From Tetrahymena thermophila SB210 (lineage: Eukaryota > Ciliophora > Oligohymenophorea > Hymenostomatida > Tetrahymenidae), in assembly GCF_000189635.1 (NCBI RefSeq), contig NW_002475978.1:1-64000 (forward strand): DNA of 64,000 nucleotides, given 5' to 3'. A program made the translations under genes and the position numbers. Within the stretch, counting starts at the first letter, position 1, and every line of letters starts with the position of its first letter. The notes under the pieces were generated by a model. The model worked only from the letters and a program-made list of their open reading frames with translations. It made no database searches and was not told the DNA's origin. Of this stretch, positions 25,812-37,786 are shown one piece after another.

Positions 25812-28532
25812 TCATTTGGTTGAACCAGGTTTTGAAAATTAAAGTTAAAGTTTTTTTTCTTGTGCTGATGTATCTTCAGAATCTGGTATCCACCTAATTT
25901 GTTTTCCGTCTTACCATTCTCCCTTTGACTTTTATCCATTTTTTTGTATTATATGTCCTATGCCATGAGGTTAGTCATTCAACCAATATCCTTCATATGT
26001 TTTTTCGTTGTTAGGCCAATGGAATACTCCAAATCCTTCTTTTTTGTCATTAAAATAGTTTCCTTCGTAAATTCTATCATCAGGCCACTTGAACCAGCCT
26101 TTTCCATTCATCTTTCCACTAGACCATTCACCTCTATATTCTCTTCCATCTTTCCATTTATAGATGCCATAACCATGAATTTGATTTTTATAAAAATACC
26201 CATCATAGCTGCTTCCATCAGGCCATGTAAAGACCCCTTTTCCGTCTCTGTAACCTTTTTTATTTTTAATTTTGACCATTTATTTTTAAATTAATTAAAA
26301 TTTTAGTAAATATTTACCTTAACGATAGTAACCTTAGTAAACACTACCTTAATTCCATGTTTTTACACCATACCCATCATACAAATCTTCAAACCATTCT
26401 CCTTCGTATTTAGTTCCGTTTGGATACCTATAAATACCTCTTCCATGAGCTTTGCCATTCATCCAATCACCTTCATATCTATTTAAAAAAGCAAAAAATA
26501 CCAATTAATAAAAATATTTTTAATTTAATTTAAAAAAATTTTAAATAACGTTTAAATTTATTATTTACATATTGCCATTAGGATGAATAATTCTTCCATA
26601 TCCATTAGCTTAGTTATTTTTCCAGTAACCTACATAGACACTTCCATCTTTTAAAATCCCTAAACCTTTTCCATGTCTTTAGCCATCTTTCCATTATCCA
26701 CTGTAGATTTAGCCATTAGTAGTGTTTTTCATGACAGGTAGTGTAGAGTACTCAGAATCTGTATGATCAGTAGGAAGTATGTATTAAAATTCTCCTATTT
26801 ACTTATCTGCAGCTTCAGTTAAGCTTTTAATATCTGGTACTTCTTCTTCATTTATTTAAATCCACTCCTCTTTTGGCTTATTTCTTTCTTAGTTTTCTTT
26901 TTAAATATCTCTTATTTTATATACAGGTAAAGAGCCTTGTTGATTTAATTGTTAATTCTCTTTTTAATTATTTTCAGCTTTCGTTGCAGATTCTCCTTGT
27001 TACTTTTTATCAGCCTCTTACTTTTAATTATTATATGCTATTTAAGATTCTGGAGAGGTTGCTTCTTTAACATTGCTACCATTTTGTTTCTAATTGCTGT
27101 CTTAATTTTTAATTTAGCTGCCTGTATTATTTTAAGGAGGATTATCAACATACATAAGATCCTTTAGAAGTGAGAAACTTCCATTATTTTTAGAATTAGA
27201 ATCTTTAAAAGGACTAAAAGGCATATTTGATTCATGGTTATCTTAAGAAAGAAGTGAATCATTTAGGTTAGATTGGCTCAATCTCTAGTTATTACCTCTT
27301 TTTTTATTGTTATTTTCCAAATCAAGAAGAAGAATGCAGTCGTTTAGATTAAATTTAGAGCCATTATTCCCTATTTAGTTTTTATCAAACTTTACTGTTT
27401 TATAACTTTTAGTATTTCTTTGCATGACTGGGTAGTGATTATTGTTGGATTAATTCATTGAATTAAGCAAACTTCTTCCATTAAAGGAGTTATTATTAGG
27501 ATTAAGAACTTCTCTTTTTAGCATGTACTGCTTGTTAGGAGCTGATCTTTCATTTTAATAACCTGAAGGATCCGTTATCAATATTTATGATTTATTTTTA
27601 TCTGATGAGCGAGGTCTTGCATAGTTAGGAACATTTTTTTGGTTAAACCTTGTTTCTGAAGAATTACGTCCTATAGTAGGTAGTTTAGTGGTCTAACCTT
27701 AATTTTTATTTTGTTATTCCCCTAAACTTTAGGCTACAATTTCTTCCATTTTTTTAATTTATCCTCCTAAATCTCTAATTAAATTATCAGTTTCAATAGT
27801 TAACTAGCTAAAATATTAATCCAATCTATCATTTGCAAAATAAAAGAATTTGTTCCTAGATATAGATTTTGAATTAGATAAATACTCGCTATAATTCTCA
27901 TTTCTGTAAATTTTTGTTAAAATTTCAATATCCTCTTTAGAATGCAGTTTATAACTACGGTGAAGAATTTTATATAATTCATTATTAAACTCATGAATAT
28001 CATCGCAAATATCTTAATTTTCTGCTTACTCGTAGATATTTTAAGTTGATTCAATAATAGTTGATATTCTCTCCCTAGATATTTTTATAGATCTTTAAAA
28101 AGATTTCACTAATTCATTCAGCTTATCTTTCACAGTTTTTTGTAACCTTTACTAAAATATCAATTTAATGTCATTTTCTTCCACCATTTCTTCAAAACGC
28201 TTTGTCAATTTCTCAGCATCAACAACCACCTTTGACGAAAATTCCTTAAGTTTAATAACTTTCTCCTTTTAATGGCTTCCGTGATAAAGTTATTTGCAAT
28301 ACATGCAGCATAAACGACTCTCTGCTGTACAATCTTTATATGTGCAAATATAATCTATTCTTTCACGCTAATGATCCTTAATATTGCATTTAAATTCATT
28401 ATCTACTTAAAGAAGATGATTCGAATTTTGAGAATTTCCATTGTTATTTGAGTAACTTCCATTATTATTATTATTGTTCATTGTGCGATTATATGAAATA
28501 GAGTTTGATGACAATGTATTAGCTTTTCTCAT
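25812..28532 (-). CDS. Cys/His zinc-finger plus MORN-repeat protein, 855 aa
   Basis: Exons (minus) 28532-26569, 26478-26318 and 26254-25812 join in frame to 856 codons. After an Asn-rich start, residues about 49-82 hold a B-box-like Cys/His cluster ([32 protein letters not shown]). A coiled-coil region follows (about 90-260), then a long Asn/Ser/Gln-rich linker. From about residue 610 to 820 there are roughly eight to nine MORN repeats: [104 protein letters not shown] repeats commonly bind membranes or form elongated scaffolds in ciliate cortex and cilia. No kinase or PIP5K domain is attached. The 63-nt second intron is a multiple of three without TGA, but removing it restores exact repeat spacing. 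Confidence 0.88.
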
Positions 28533-29357
28533 ATTTATAAATATCTTTTAAAATGCAGTATCCTATAATAATAATCAATATTCTATGACAAATTTTAGTT
28601 TCTTTCCAGGTATTTTCTATTATCAAAAAGTATGAGGACTTTAATTCGAATAATACTAAAACTTTAAAAGCTATTTTATAATGAAAAAAAAAGATCTACT
28701 TCCTAAAAGCGAAGTTATATGTTTTGCTTTTTAGTTAATATTTTAAGCTTTGTAATATAATATTAAAATATAAAAAAGGTGAAAAACTAATTTTTGATTT
28801 TTTTTTTTTTTAATTAGCTTTCTATAAAATAGAGATTGAAATAAGTGGTAAAAACAAGTATTCTAATTTAGAAATTAAGGTTTTTAATGGATATTAGATT
28901 CTGCTATCACTTCACTTACAATCCTCTTCCACTCAATACAATTTAATATTAAAAAAATAAAAAATCTTTAAGTAGTGGTCATAATTTATTATTATAAAAA
29001 TTAAATATTTTGATTTGTCATTTCAAGATATTATTTTTAAAATCCACAAATAAATTTGTTTCAGTTTTATATCTATCAAGTAACAAAATAAAAAAAACAA
29101 TATCATAAAATGTTATCTTTGATATAAAGAAGAAAGAATATTTAATAAATAAAATTTGATATAAATAAAAACTTAGCTATTATTTATTTATTTATCTTTT
29201 ATTATCAAATTTAGGCAATAAAATTAACTTATGAATAAACAAATCGAAATAAGGAAATATTTTATAATTTATAATTGAAAGAATATTGTTGAATACATTA
29301 AAATATTAATTAAACTAATTGTATTTATTATTAATTTGTTTAAATTTTAAATAATTT
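28533..29357. other. Intergenic region
   Basis: AT-rich; would hold the promoter of the MORN gene. No gene or motif recognised. Confidence 0.5.
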
Positions 29358-32300
29358 TCAATTGATTATTTCAGAGGATTGTTAAAGCTATTTAAAATAA
29401 TCTTTAAAGTTTTTTAAAGTCATTATGTTAAACAAACCTCCTTAGAGGTCGTATAAAACATTTTTTTATATTTTTTAGATTTCCTTGTCAAGAATATAAT
29501 CTAAGTCATTTTTACTTTAATTTTATGAAGGACTTTTAAATGTCATCACATCCTTGACTAGTACTTCAATTTATTCAAAGTCAGAATCGTTTGTAATTTT
29601 CATAGATTTTCTGAGCATTTAAATTATTTCTTCAACCAATTTTCTATCCTTTTCGACTTGCTTGGATTTCTTTTTACTTTCGATTCCTTTTATTTTTGCT
29701 AGTTTCTCTAATTTTTGGCTTGTTTGGGATCTATTTAGAGCATCTGTTATAGCTTTTAGTTATTTTTTAGAGAATTCCTCACAGAGTTCTGGCATTTCTC
29801 CTATTTCATTAGCTCCATTTTCAGCCAAAAATTAAATTACTTTATCTATGTCTCCTCCAACCAATTAAACTAAATCAACTCCTGCTGCTTGTACAGCTTT
29901 AACCACTTCATCTATTTTTAAATGTTTAATTAATTTACATAAAACTTGATAATTAAATTCATTTTACCATATATTTATTAATTCAAAACTTCAGCATTGT
30001 TTTACTTCACCTAATCTATATCAGATGAATTTTTTTTAAGCTCTTAAACAAGAGATTGCATTTTAGTTTTGCTCAGACAATCTTAAATTTTATCATTTAA
30101 AAACAAAGATTCAGCTCCATCATAAATCATTTTAGGCTCAATCTGTTCTCTAAAATACTGCTCAAGATTAGGTATTTCAGATTATAAAATATATAACACG
30201 TTTGCATCTTTAGCTGCTTTACAAAAAGTTTTAAATAAATCAATTTAAGGTTCCTCAACTGGCTCTATTTCTGGTAAAACTTCTTCTTATACGACTTCTT
30301 CTTCTTCAGGCAAGCCAAGTTTTTATCTCATACGACGTTTAATCATTTCTTTCTGCATATCATTTTAATATGGATCCATTTCTAAATTATTAGCTTTACT
30401 CCTTTGTTCCATGTGAGCCCTTTGATTTGCTAAAATTTTATGTAAACCCTCTCTCTCAAAATAACCTGGTTATAGAGCTTATCTACTTTCTATTAAATCG
30501 TTTCTAAGCATGAGAAGCTCTGCTTAGCCTCCTAACTATGCACGCTCAATATCTTCTAAACGCTCTGCTAGTATTTATTACCCTTATTTATAACGCTTGT
30601 TTTAAGCTTCTTCTATACAATCTTGTAGAGCTTTAGCTCCCTTCACACGCAAGAAATTCATTTGAACTTCTTTATTGTAAACATCCTTAATCTATTTTGG
30701 GATGACTGCATTTTAACTATAAACTTAAAGATTAAGAATAGCTTATCTTTTTATTCTTTATGGCTAACTTGCAATAGTAAATGCAGTAATTTCAACAATA
30801 ACAAACGCCATCTCTGCTCCATTTTATACGAAGTTTTAATTAACAAATGCTGGTATAAATAACTCACACATATAATCTTTAGATGTTCCTAAAAGAAGAT
30901 GGTTGAGCTTTATACAGTACTCCCATCCACCATTTGTATCTTAATCAGTTAATAAATGCCACATATCTCCATAATTTCTAACTATGTTAACGTCTTTTGA
31001 TAATTCTTTAACACTCTTTACTTTTATCAAAACGTCTTATCCTATAACACTGAATAAGCCACCAAGAGCATCGACGAAAAACATATCAACTTAATCTATT
31101 TTTTCTATGTAATAAAAAGATCCCTATTTTTTACAATAATCATTAAATATTTTTAGGATTTAAAAATACAAAAGTAACAATTTAAAAAAAATGTTTACAT
31201 CTTTCAATTTACTAATTTAGTTCATCAAAATTGGATCATGGTCTCTACCAAATCCAAAGCAGTTTATAGAAAATCTTTATTTTTAATTAAAAGTAAAAAA
31301 TAAAAATCAATTTGGTTAATTTTAAAAATTATACTATTCATTAATGCTCATATTTTTCAGAGTTACTGCTACTCTATCTTATGCTTTACTATCTAATCCA
31401 TCACTAAGTAAAAACACTGATGTAACTGGGTTGCAATATTTTCTTGTCTTTATAAATTTGAATGCTTCTGTCATTCCTAAATTGATATCAGTTCCTCCTT
31501 ATGCTCTTATATCAGAAATATATTATTTCAGTTTGAGTTTATTGGTTGTATCCATAGATTTCATTGGTCTAAATGTAACCTCTGAATTAAATAATACCAA
31601 ACCTAATCTATCTTTTTCATCAAGCTAATCGATAAGGTAAAGCAATGTTTCTTTAAGCATGTTTATTTTCTCTCCGTGCATCGAGCCACTGTTATCCTAT
31701 TTTTAGTATGATATTTAAGTATATCTTGATATTTTTTTTAATCGCCATAAATTGTTATTTTAATTCAATAAATTTTTTTAAATTAATAATTTCCATTTAT
31801 TTTATGAAAAATTACAAATGACTTTTTATTAGAAATAAATTCAATTATTTTTTTTTTTAAAAAACAACAGTGTAAGTTTATTTTTAAGATTAAATTTAGA
31901 ATTACCATGACACATATCAAGTCGATAGGAGGTCTTTAGTAAGCTTTTGCATCAAAATTACCTTTAGTATTTAATGAAATCATAACAGGTATTTGCTATG
32001 ATTGTTCAAATAATTAAATATAATTTTAAGTTGACTAGATATTTATTTCGAGTTAATTTTCAAGCATTTGATGATCAGTGCTAATAAAATTAGGATTAAA
32101 CGAGCTGTTGTCTAAGATTTAAGAGTTCATAGGACTTAATACTGGACTTTGATTTAAATTTCCTTACGATTTATTAGATAATCTATTTGCTTATTATTCT
32201 TTTTAAAAATAAATAGAAATTAAATTAAAATTTAATTAATAATAAAAATTATTTCGATATACAAAACTTGTTTAATGTTGACAATGACTCAATTTAGTAA

Positions 32301-33667
32301 TATTAAAAATAAGTGATTTAATTAAATGATAGATCTCATTTTTATTTAAATAATATTCTATTTGGATTTATTAATGGGTGGAGAGCATTTAATTAAGTTT
32401 ATATGTTACTTTTATTAAGCTATTTTCTGAAAAAAAAATTGATGATAGTGCAAATAATTCTGGATTAATTTAATTTTTTCAGTAAAAATACAATTTACAA
32501 CTCAAATTAAAAATCTTTTAGATCTTTCCTTTTTTTTAATGGTAATTTATGGCTCTTTTATTAAGTCGATTATTAGAAATTTTTTCATATATAAATTGAA
32601 AAATTGAATAGAAATTATGTTCATATAGAAAATTATCTATTACAAATAGGGTCATATGTGGAAGCTTGCATCTTTTTGTGTGGACTCTGTAAGCTGCTAT
32701 TTGTAGATTTATTCAATAGCTTTAAATTCTATAACTGTTATTGATTGTTTCTATTAATTGGTGATTGTGATTATCTTACACTGCTGTGCATACTCTAATT
32801 AGCTTTGTTAGAGTTAAAGACGCTGAACGATTAATTATATTATTGTTAATACTATTGCATCGTTTATGCTACAACAACATCTCCATCTTATACTAATTTA
32901 TAGAGAGGAGTATTATCTGATGGTAGAATATTACCGTTTATATGCAAAACTATGCTTTACACTTTAACTTGCTTAAGCTATGCTATATCCATGTAAACCT
33001 AACCTAATTTTGTATTAATGTCATGCTCTGTGTCAAATTCTTATATGTTATCATCTATATTCACTCTAATTACGAACTTTATTAACCCTTAAGGAGGAGT
33101 GCTTAACTATGCTCTTTGAATGTGAGTTTAATTACTCAACTAACTAAAATTAGCCTTAAAATTCATTAAAATACTTAAAATTAATGATTCAATTTAATCT
33201 TTAAAAAGTTACAAAGTTTTAGCTAAAATTTGGGGAGTTTTCATTATCCAACTAAGAAAGCTAGTTTATATTTGTCATACTTTTAGGACTAACAAAAAAT
33301 GATTTTGATTTGTGAGAAATAGTTGCTTGAGTCCTTTTTAGCGATAATTTAAAAACTAATAAATAAATATTTATTATTTATAAAAGAAAAAGCTACGTAT
33401 TAGATGGAGAAAAGTTTCCCAGATTATCTTGAGATTCAGCTCTTTTGAATGTTTGATTATTTTTTAGCTACTCGTTGTTCTTAAATACAACTTTTATAAA
33501 TAAAAAATGTTTATTTAATGTAAGCTAAAATGTCAACAAATGATCAAATGAAGTAATATAAATTTTAGAATAAAAAAAATATCTAATCATATACTTTAAG
33601 AATCAGCATTCGATTTATCATTTATGTAGCTGAGCCTCATTTAGCTATTTTAGCTGTGATTCATCAT
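29358..33667 (-). CDS. von Willebrand factor A domain protein, 1079 aa
   Basis: Nine exons (minus): 33667-33595, 33490-33397, 33333-33213, 33154-32644, 32198-31906, 31696-31335, 31274-31199, 31123-29968 and 29911-29358; phases agree and total 1080 codons. The vWA domain begins near residue 356 with PPIDLICVMDNSGSMHGEKI, containing the MIDAS metal motif DxSxS, and continues with GLVLFNSEV, QGGTDINLGM (the Thr metal ligand) and VFLLSDG. Upstream, residues about 115-185 look like a small beta-rich domain (IKFVIRVNIDD, VLHINGNIL). Downstream is a region of roughly 450 residues with Glu/Gln-rich helices and a Glu-rich stretch (LPEEEEVVQEE). vWA domains mediate protein binding; the soluble, signal-less form points to an intracellular adaptor. 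The 440-nt intron before 32198 and the first small exons are the least certain parts. Confidence 0.82.
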
Positions 33668-34451
33668 TAGTTCAATTAAAATTCGCTTTTTCTATTTACT
33701 ATTTAAAGAAATTTTAGAATTATATTATTTGATCTATTTATTAACAATTAATTTTTAAAGTTAGATCTATTTATTTTTTAATTGAAATATCCTTAATAAT
33801 CAAGCTTATTTTCATTCATTCATTCTTTTTTGTCATCTTACTGCTTAAAATAAACAAAAAAGAAATATCAAATATTTGAAAATTTTAACACACAAATTAT
33901 AATCCAATCATTTATTTGTGTATATTTTTTATTTTGACTTTAACTTTTTTAATTTAATAAAAATCATTAAAATTGTTAATTTTTTCGACTATTACATCTA
34001 TTTATTAAATATTTTTAACTTAAGAATATATAAAATACTTCATAAGTAAAAATTCTAGCTCATATTTCAATTCTATCACTTTTCATTATAAATACCTTGT
34101 ATATTCACTTTATTAATATTTTTAAATTAGTGACATAAATAGGTATTTTTACAATTATTCATGGTTTTTTATTACAAAATTAAATTTAAATATTCAGAGA
34201 AAAGAAGAAATTACACTATTTTATATACAAAGTGATATAAGATTCTCTAAATTAAAACCTTTAAATTAAGAGTATTTATATAGTTTTCGAGTTAATTTTT
34301 GTGATAATTTTATAATAATTCAATAAATTTTTAATTAATTTTATAATTTTTTATAATTTTTAAAAATAAAAGTAAAATTAAATTTTAAAATCTGGCTGGT
34401 TTATATATATAAAAAAGAATAATAAAATGAAAAATGTTATTAATAAATTAA
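33668..34451. other. Intergenic region
   Basis: AT-rich spacer between the 5' end of the vWA gene and the 3' end of the EF-hand gene. Nothing further recognised. Confidence 0.5.
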
Positions 34452-36822
34452 TCATTAGAAGCGAGGTTTTAATTCTGCTTCAAATTCTTAAAGTCTAAAG
34501 AAACCCATATCTCTTAAATCGAAGTGCTACATAATTTATGGGATTTCCTCTCTATTGACAAATACTCCAATTTTTACAAGGAATTGGCGCAAGTTTTATT
34601 TATTTACAGAATCCTCAGGACCATCACACAAACTTGTAAATAATTAGGCACTAGTTATTTATTTTTATTCTATTTTTTTTCTAATCTACTCAAGTACTAT
34701 TTCAGAATTAAGTAAAGATTTCATTAGCTTTGCCATAAGCTCTCTAGTATCTTATCTCATATTTTTCTATACAAATTTAATTAATTATAAATAATTTAAA
34801 ACAAAAACTTACTTCACTAATATAAGGCTTTCTAACAAATATGCTTTCAATATGAGAATAGGTTTTTGGCACAACCATATTGATGAACTCTTATTAACTT
34901 TTTTTATAAAAAAAGAATAAAATTCAATAAATATACTTTATTTTATTTAGCTTACTCTATTTTATTATTTTTATCAATAGAGTAACGATTAACTAAGAGT
35001 CTAACATCGTTTTATTCTGCTTGTATTCCTAGCTTTTTAAGTCCTTACACAAATTCCTCAACAATTATGTAACCAGACTCATTAGCATCGAAGATCTCAT
35101 AAAACAATTAGACTGAATAATCTTACTATCTAACAATCTTAATTCTATTTAAATAAAATATAATTATTAAATAATGTAATATTTTATTCAAAATAAACAT
35201 TACCTGTTATTTTCTATTTCTCTTTCTAAATCAATAATTGCTTGCATGTACTCTTTTACTAGATCAGTTGGTCTTTTTTCAAACATAAAGTTTAAATCTC
35301 TCTCCTTTAAAGCTTCTTCATTAATATAAAATCTCTACGCATCCTAAGAACTCAAAGTAGAGAATCTTACATTGTTTTGATTGAAATCTCTATTTTAATT
35401 TAAAAACTAATAACTTTGTCTAATGTTAAATGAGTCAATCCTGTTTTGAGCAACTAAATTTGACTAATAAAGAGATTAATTTTAGAATCTTTTAAACCCG
35501 CTTTAATCCAAAGATCTTTATCCTATTCTATCTTATTGCAGTCTGCTTTCTATCAATTTTCTAGTTTATAAATCTGTATCTTCTTTGAATACGATTTTTT
35601 GACTTGCTAAGAATGAGTATGGGGCACTTTAATTATTTTCAAACATAGCAGTTCTTTTTGCTGGTTCATATTGATTACTATAATTTGTGTAATCAAATGC
35701 AGGAGGTGCTACTTACGAAACATTTTAAGAATATAACTGCTAATTTTTATAGTTTTATTGTCCTTCAAATTGATTCCTTTCTTCGAATCTATATGTTGAT
35801 CTTTAATTATTTTCGTTAGTTACTGATCTTTGATATGCATTGAATTGCCTTGTCTATTCATTCTATTGATTATACTGTCTATTGTATTCGAATTAATTTA
35901 ATCTAGAATCGTCTTTTGAAAATTCTTGCCATCTTTAACTTCTTTATTCATCATACTTTTTAGAATAAGGTGATTTATTGGTAAATAAAGGTTTAGTAAA
36001 ATCTTCATCGTTTGTTTAAACCCTATTGCTAGAAATAGGAGACAAAATTCTAATTTAGCTTGTTTATAGAATAGGCTTTGATTCTATTAAATAGCTTGTT
36101 TTTTAAGGCACTAAATGCACCTATGTTGTATTAGGTACACTAGTTGTAGTATAGGTTATATTAGGAGGATTTTATACAACTATATTTTGGTTTGGAACTT
36201 AAATTGGGACAGGTTAAATGTAACTTTACACAATAGGAATAGTATTAGTGGGTGTGGTTTAACTAACATAACTCATAGCAGGCTAATAAGAGTAGGTTAC
36301 TAATTATGGCTGAGTTTATTATATTATAGGTTTATTGTTTATTAATTGTTATTGGTTTGATTACTAAATTATGCTGCCTTATTAAATTGTATTTTAGTTA
36401 GCTGTTATATTTTGTTAGGTATTCTATGCTTGATTATTATTTGTAATATTAGAAGTAACATTTTTATTTAAAATGTTGTTAGATGCACTGAAATTTTAAG
36501 CTAAAGCAGCAGATGATGATTTAATGAATTAAGGTGATTGATATGATTCATTTTGCTTAGAAGCCGTCTATTGATAGACAAAATTTTTAGGTGAGTGATT
36601 GCTTAACTAGCTTTGATTTTGGTTTAACTTTTTAGTATCTTCAAAGGGAGAGGCATATTTCCCTTAGGTAACTCCGTATGAATTGCTAGGAAGTGTAGAT
36701 AGTAGCTATATAGTTTACTAACCATTTTGCTGTTGATTTAAATTATTGCTTTACAAACCCTTTGCATCAAGTTTGATTGGATTTGGGTTTTAGTAGTCGT
36801 AATTCAATGATGGCTAATACAT
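34452..36822 (-). CDS. EF-hand protein with long Asn/Gln-rich N-terminus, 735 aa
   Basis: Exons (minus) 36822-35204, 35144-34956, 34897-34813 and 34766-34452 total 736 codons with a TGA stop. The first 500 residues are low-complexity (Asn, Gln, Ser, Thr, Pro), with many Gln encoded by TAA/TAG. The C-terminal part has a canonical calcium-binding EF-hand loop at about 559-570, FDANESGYIIVEEF (D-N-S-Y-I-E positions occupied). A second follows with YSIDKNNKIDQQEF, split by an intron exactly inside the loop. A third, weaker EF-like helix-loop (FDLRDMGFFRLQEFE) lies near the end. It is probably a calcium-responsive scaffold; the partner is unknown. The start at 36822 is the first ATG in frame; an upstream non-coding or tiny exon near 36909 is possible. 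Confidence 0.82.
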
Positions 36823-37508
36823 TCAATGAAAACTATTTAATAAATTTAAAATAAAGATATATCACAAATTTTAATTAATTATATTAAAGATAATAAATTT
36901 ATTTACCATGCAAATTTTTCTATTTAAGTTTTAAAGATAAATAAAAAAAATATTATTTACTGAGTAAAATTTATTATGGGGAAACAAACTGTATTTAAAT
37001 TTCATTTTTATCTATTTTGAACGTTTTAAAGAATTTATTATATAAGCGAATTAATTTCCAAAAAAAGAATGAATGAATAAATGAATAAATAATATTTAAA
37101 ATATTATATTTTTTAATTTTAAGATAAATTAAAAAATTGAAAACTGAAATATTTAAAATACTTTTAATTTATTTTAGTAAAAATTATTCATTTATATAAA
37201 AAATTCATAAAAAAGTATTTTATCAATATAAAATATTATCAAATAAATAATAATTAAAAGTAACTAACTTGAAATAAAATTTTATTTTAATATTTAAAGC
37301 AATTAATAATAATAACACTTTAATTTTAGAAATTTTATTTATGGCTGCTAACTAATGCTAGAATTTATTTTTTTCTTTATTTTAGTAAAATATTAGAAAA
37401 AAATACATTATTATTACGAGAATTTTATAAGTTTTTGAATAAATACGAAATCTTAAAATTAAACTAGCTTTATAAAGTTAATTTTATAAACTATTTATTT
37501 CAGTTACT
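36823..37508. other. Intergenic region upstream of the tRNA
   Basis: AT-rich, no gene recognised. It separates the divergent starts of the EF-hand gene and the tRNA. Confidence 0.5.
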
Positions 37509-37580
37509 GGTTCTATAGTATAGCGGTTAGTACTGGGGACTCTAAATCCCTTGACCTGGGTTCGAATCCCAGTAGGACCT
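37509..37580 (+). tRNA. tRNA-Gln(CUA), decodes UAG as glutamine
   Basis: The 72-base cloverleaf folds cleanly. Acceptor GGTTCTA pairs with TAGGACC (one G-T pair), with discriminator T. The D arm contains AGCGGTTAGT. The anticodon stem GGGGA/TCCCT encloses loop CTCTAAA with anticodon CTA. The T arm is CCTGGGTTCGAATCCCAGT with the invariant GTTCGAATCC B box. In the standard code this anticodon would make an amber suppressor. In Tetrahymena, tRNA-Gln species reading UAG (CUA) and UAA/UAG (UUA) are established, and U at position 73 is typical of them. The surrounding genes use TAG as sense, so function and context agree. No intron. Followed directly by a run of seven T. Confidence 0.95.
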
Positions 37581-37587
37581 TTTTTTT
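37581..37587 (+). terminator. RNA polymerase III T-run terminator
   Basis: Seven T immediately after the tRNA discriminator base; the run may be longer because the assembly gap starts at 37588. Confidence 0.8.
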
Positions 37588-37687
37588 NNNNNNNNNNNNN
37601 NNNNNNNNNNNNNNNNNNNNNNNNNNNNNNNNNNNNNNNNNNNNNNNNNNNNNNNNNNNNNNNNNNNNNNNNNNNNNNNNNNNNNNN
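37588..37687. other. Assembly gap, 100 N
   Basis: Exactly 100 unknown bases, the usual placeholder for a gap of unknown size. Linkage across it is assumed, not shown. Confidence 0.99.
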
Positions 37688-37786
37688 TAAACAGATAATA
37701 TAAATTTAGTTTAGAATCTGTATGTTTAATCTATATAAAGGCATAAATAAATATATGAAAAGATAGATATATTATGATATTATTTT

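Noticed and set aside
25944-26294. Plus-strand 116-aa ORF
   Set aside because: Antisense to the MORN repeats; the periodic minus-strand repeat motif is unmistakable.
31344-31628. Plus-strand 94-aa ORF
   Set aside because: Antisense to the vWA domain exon containing the DxSxS motif.
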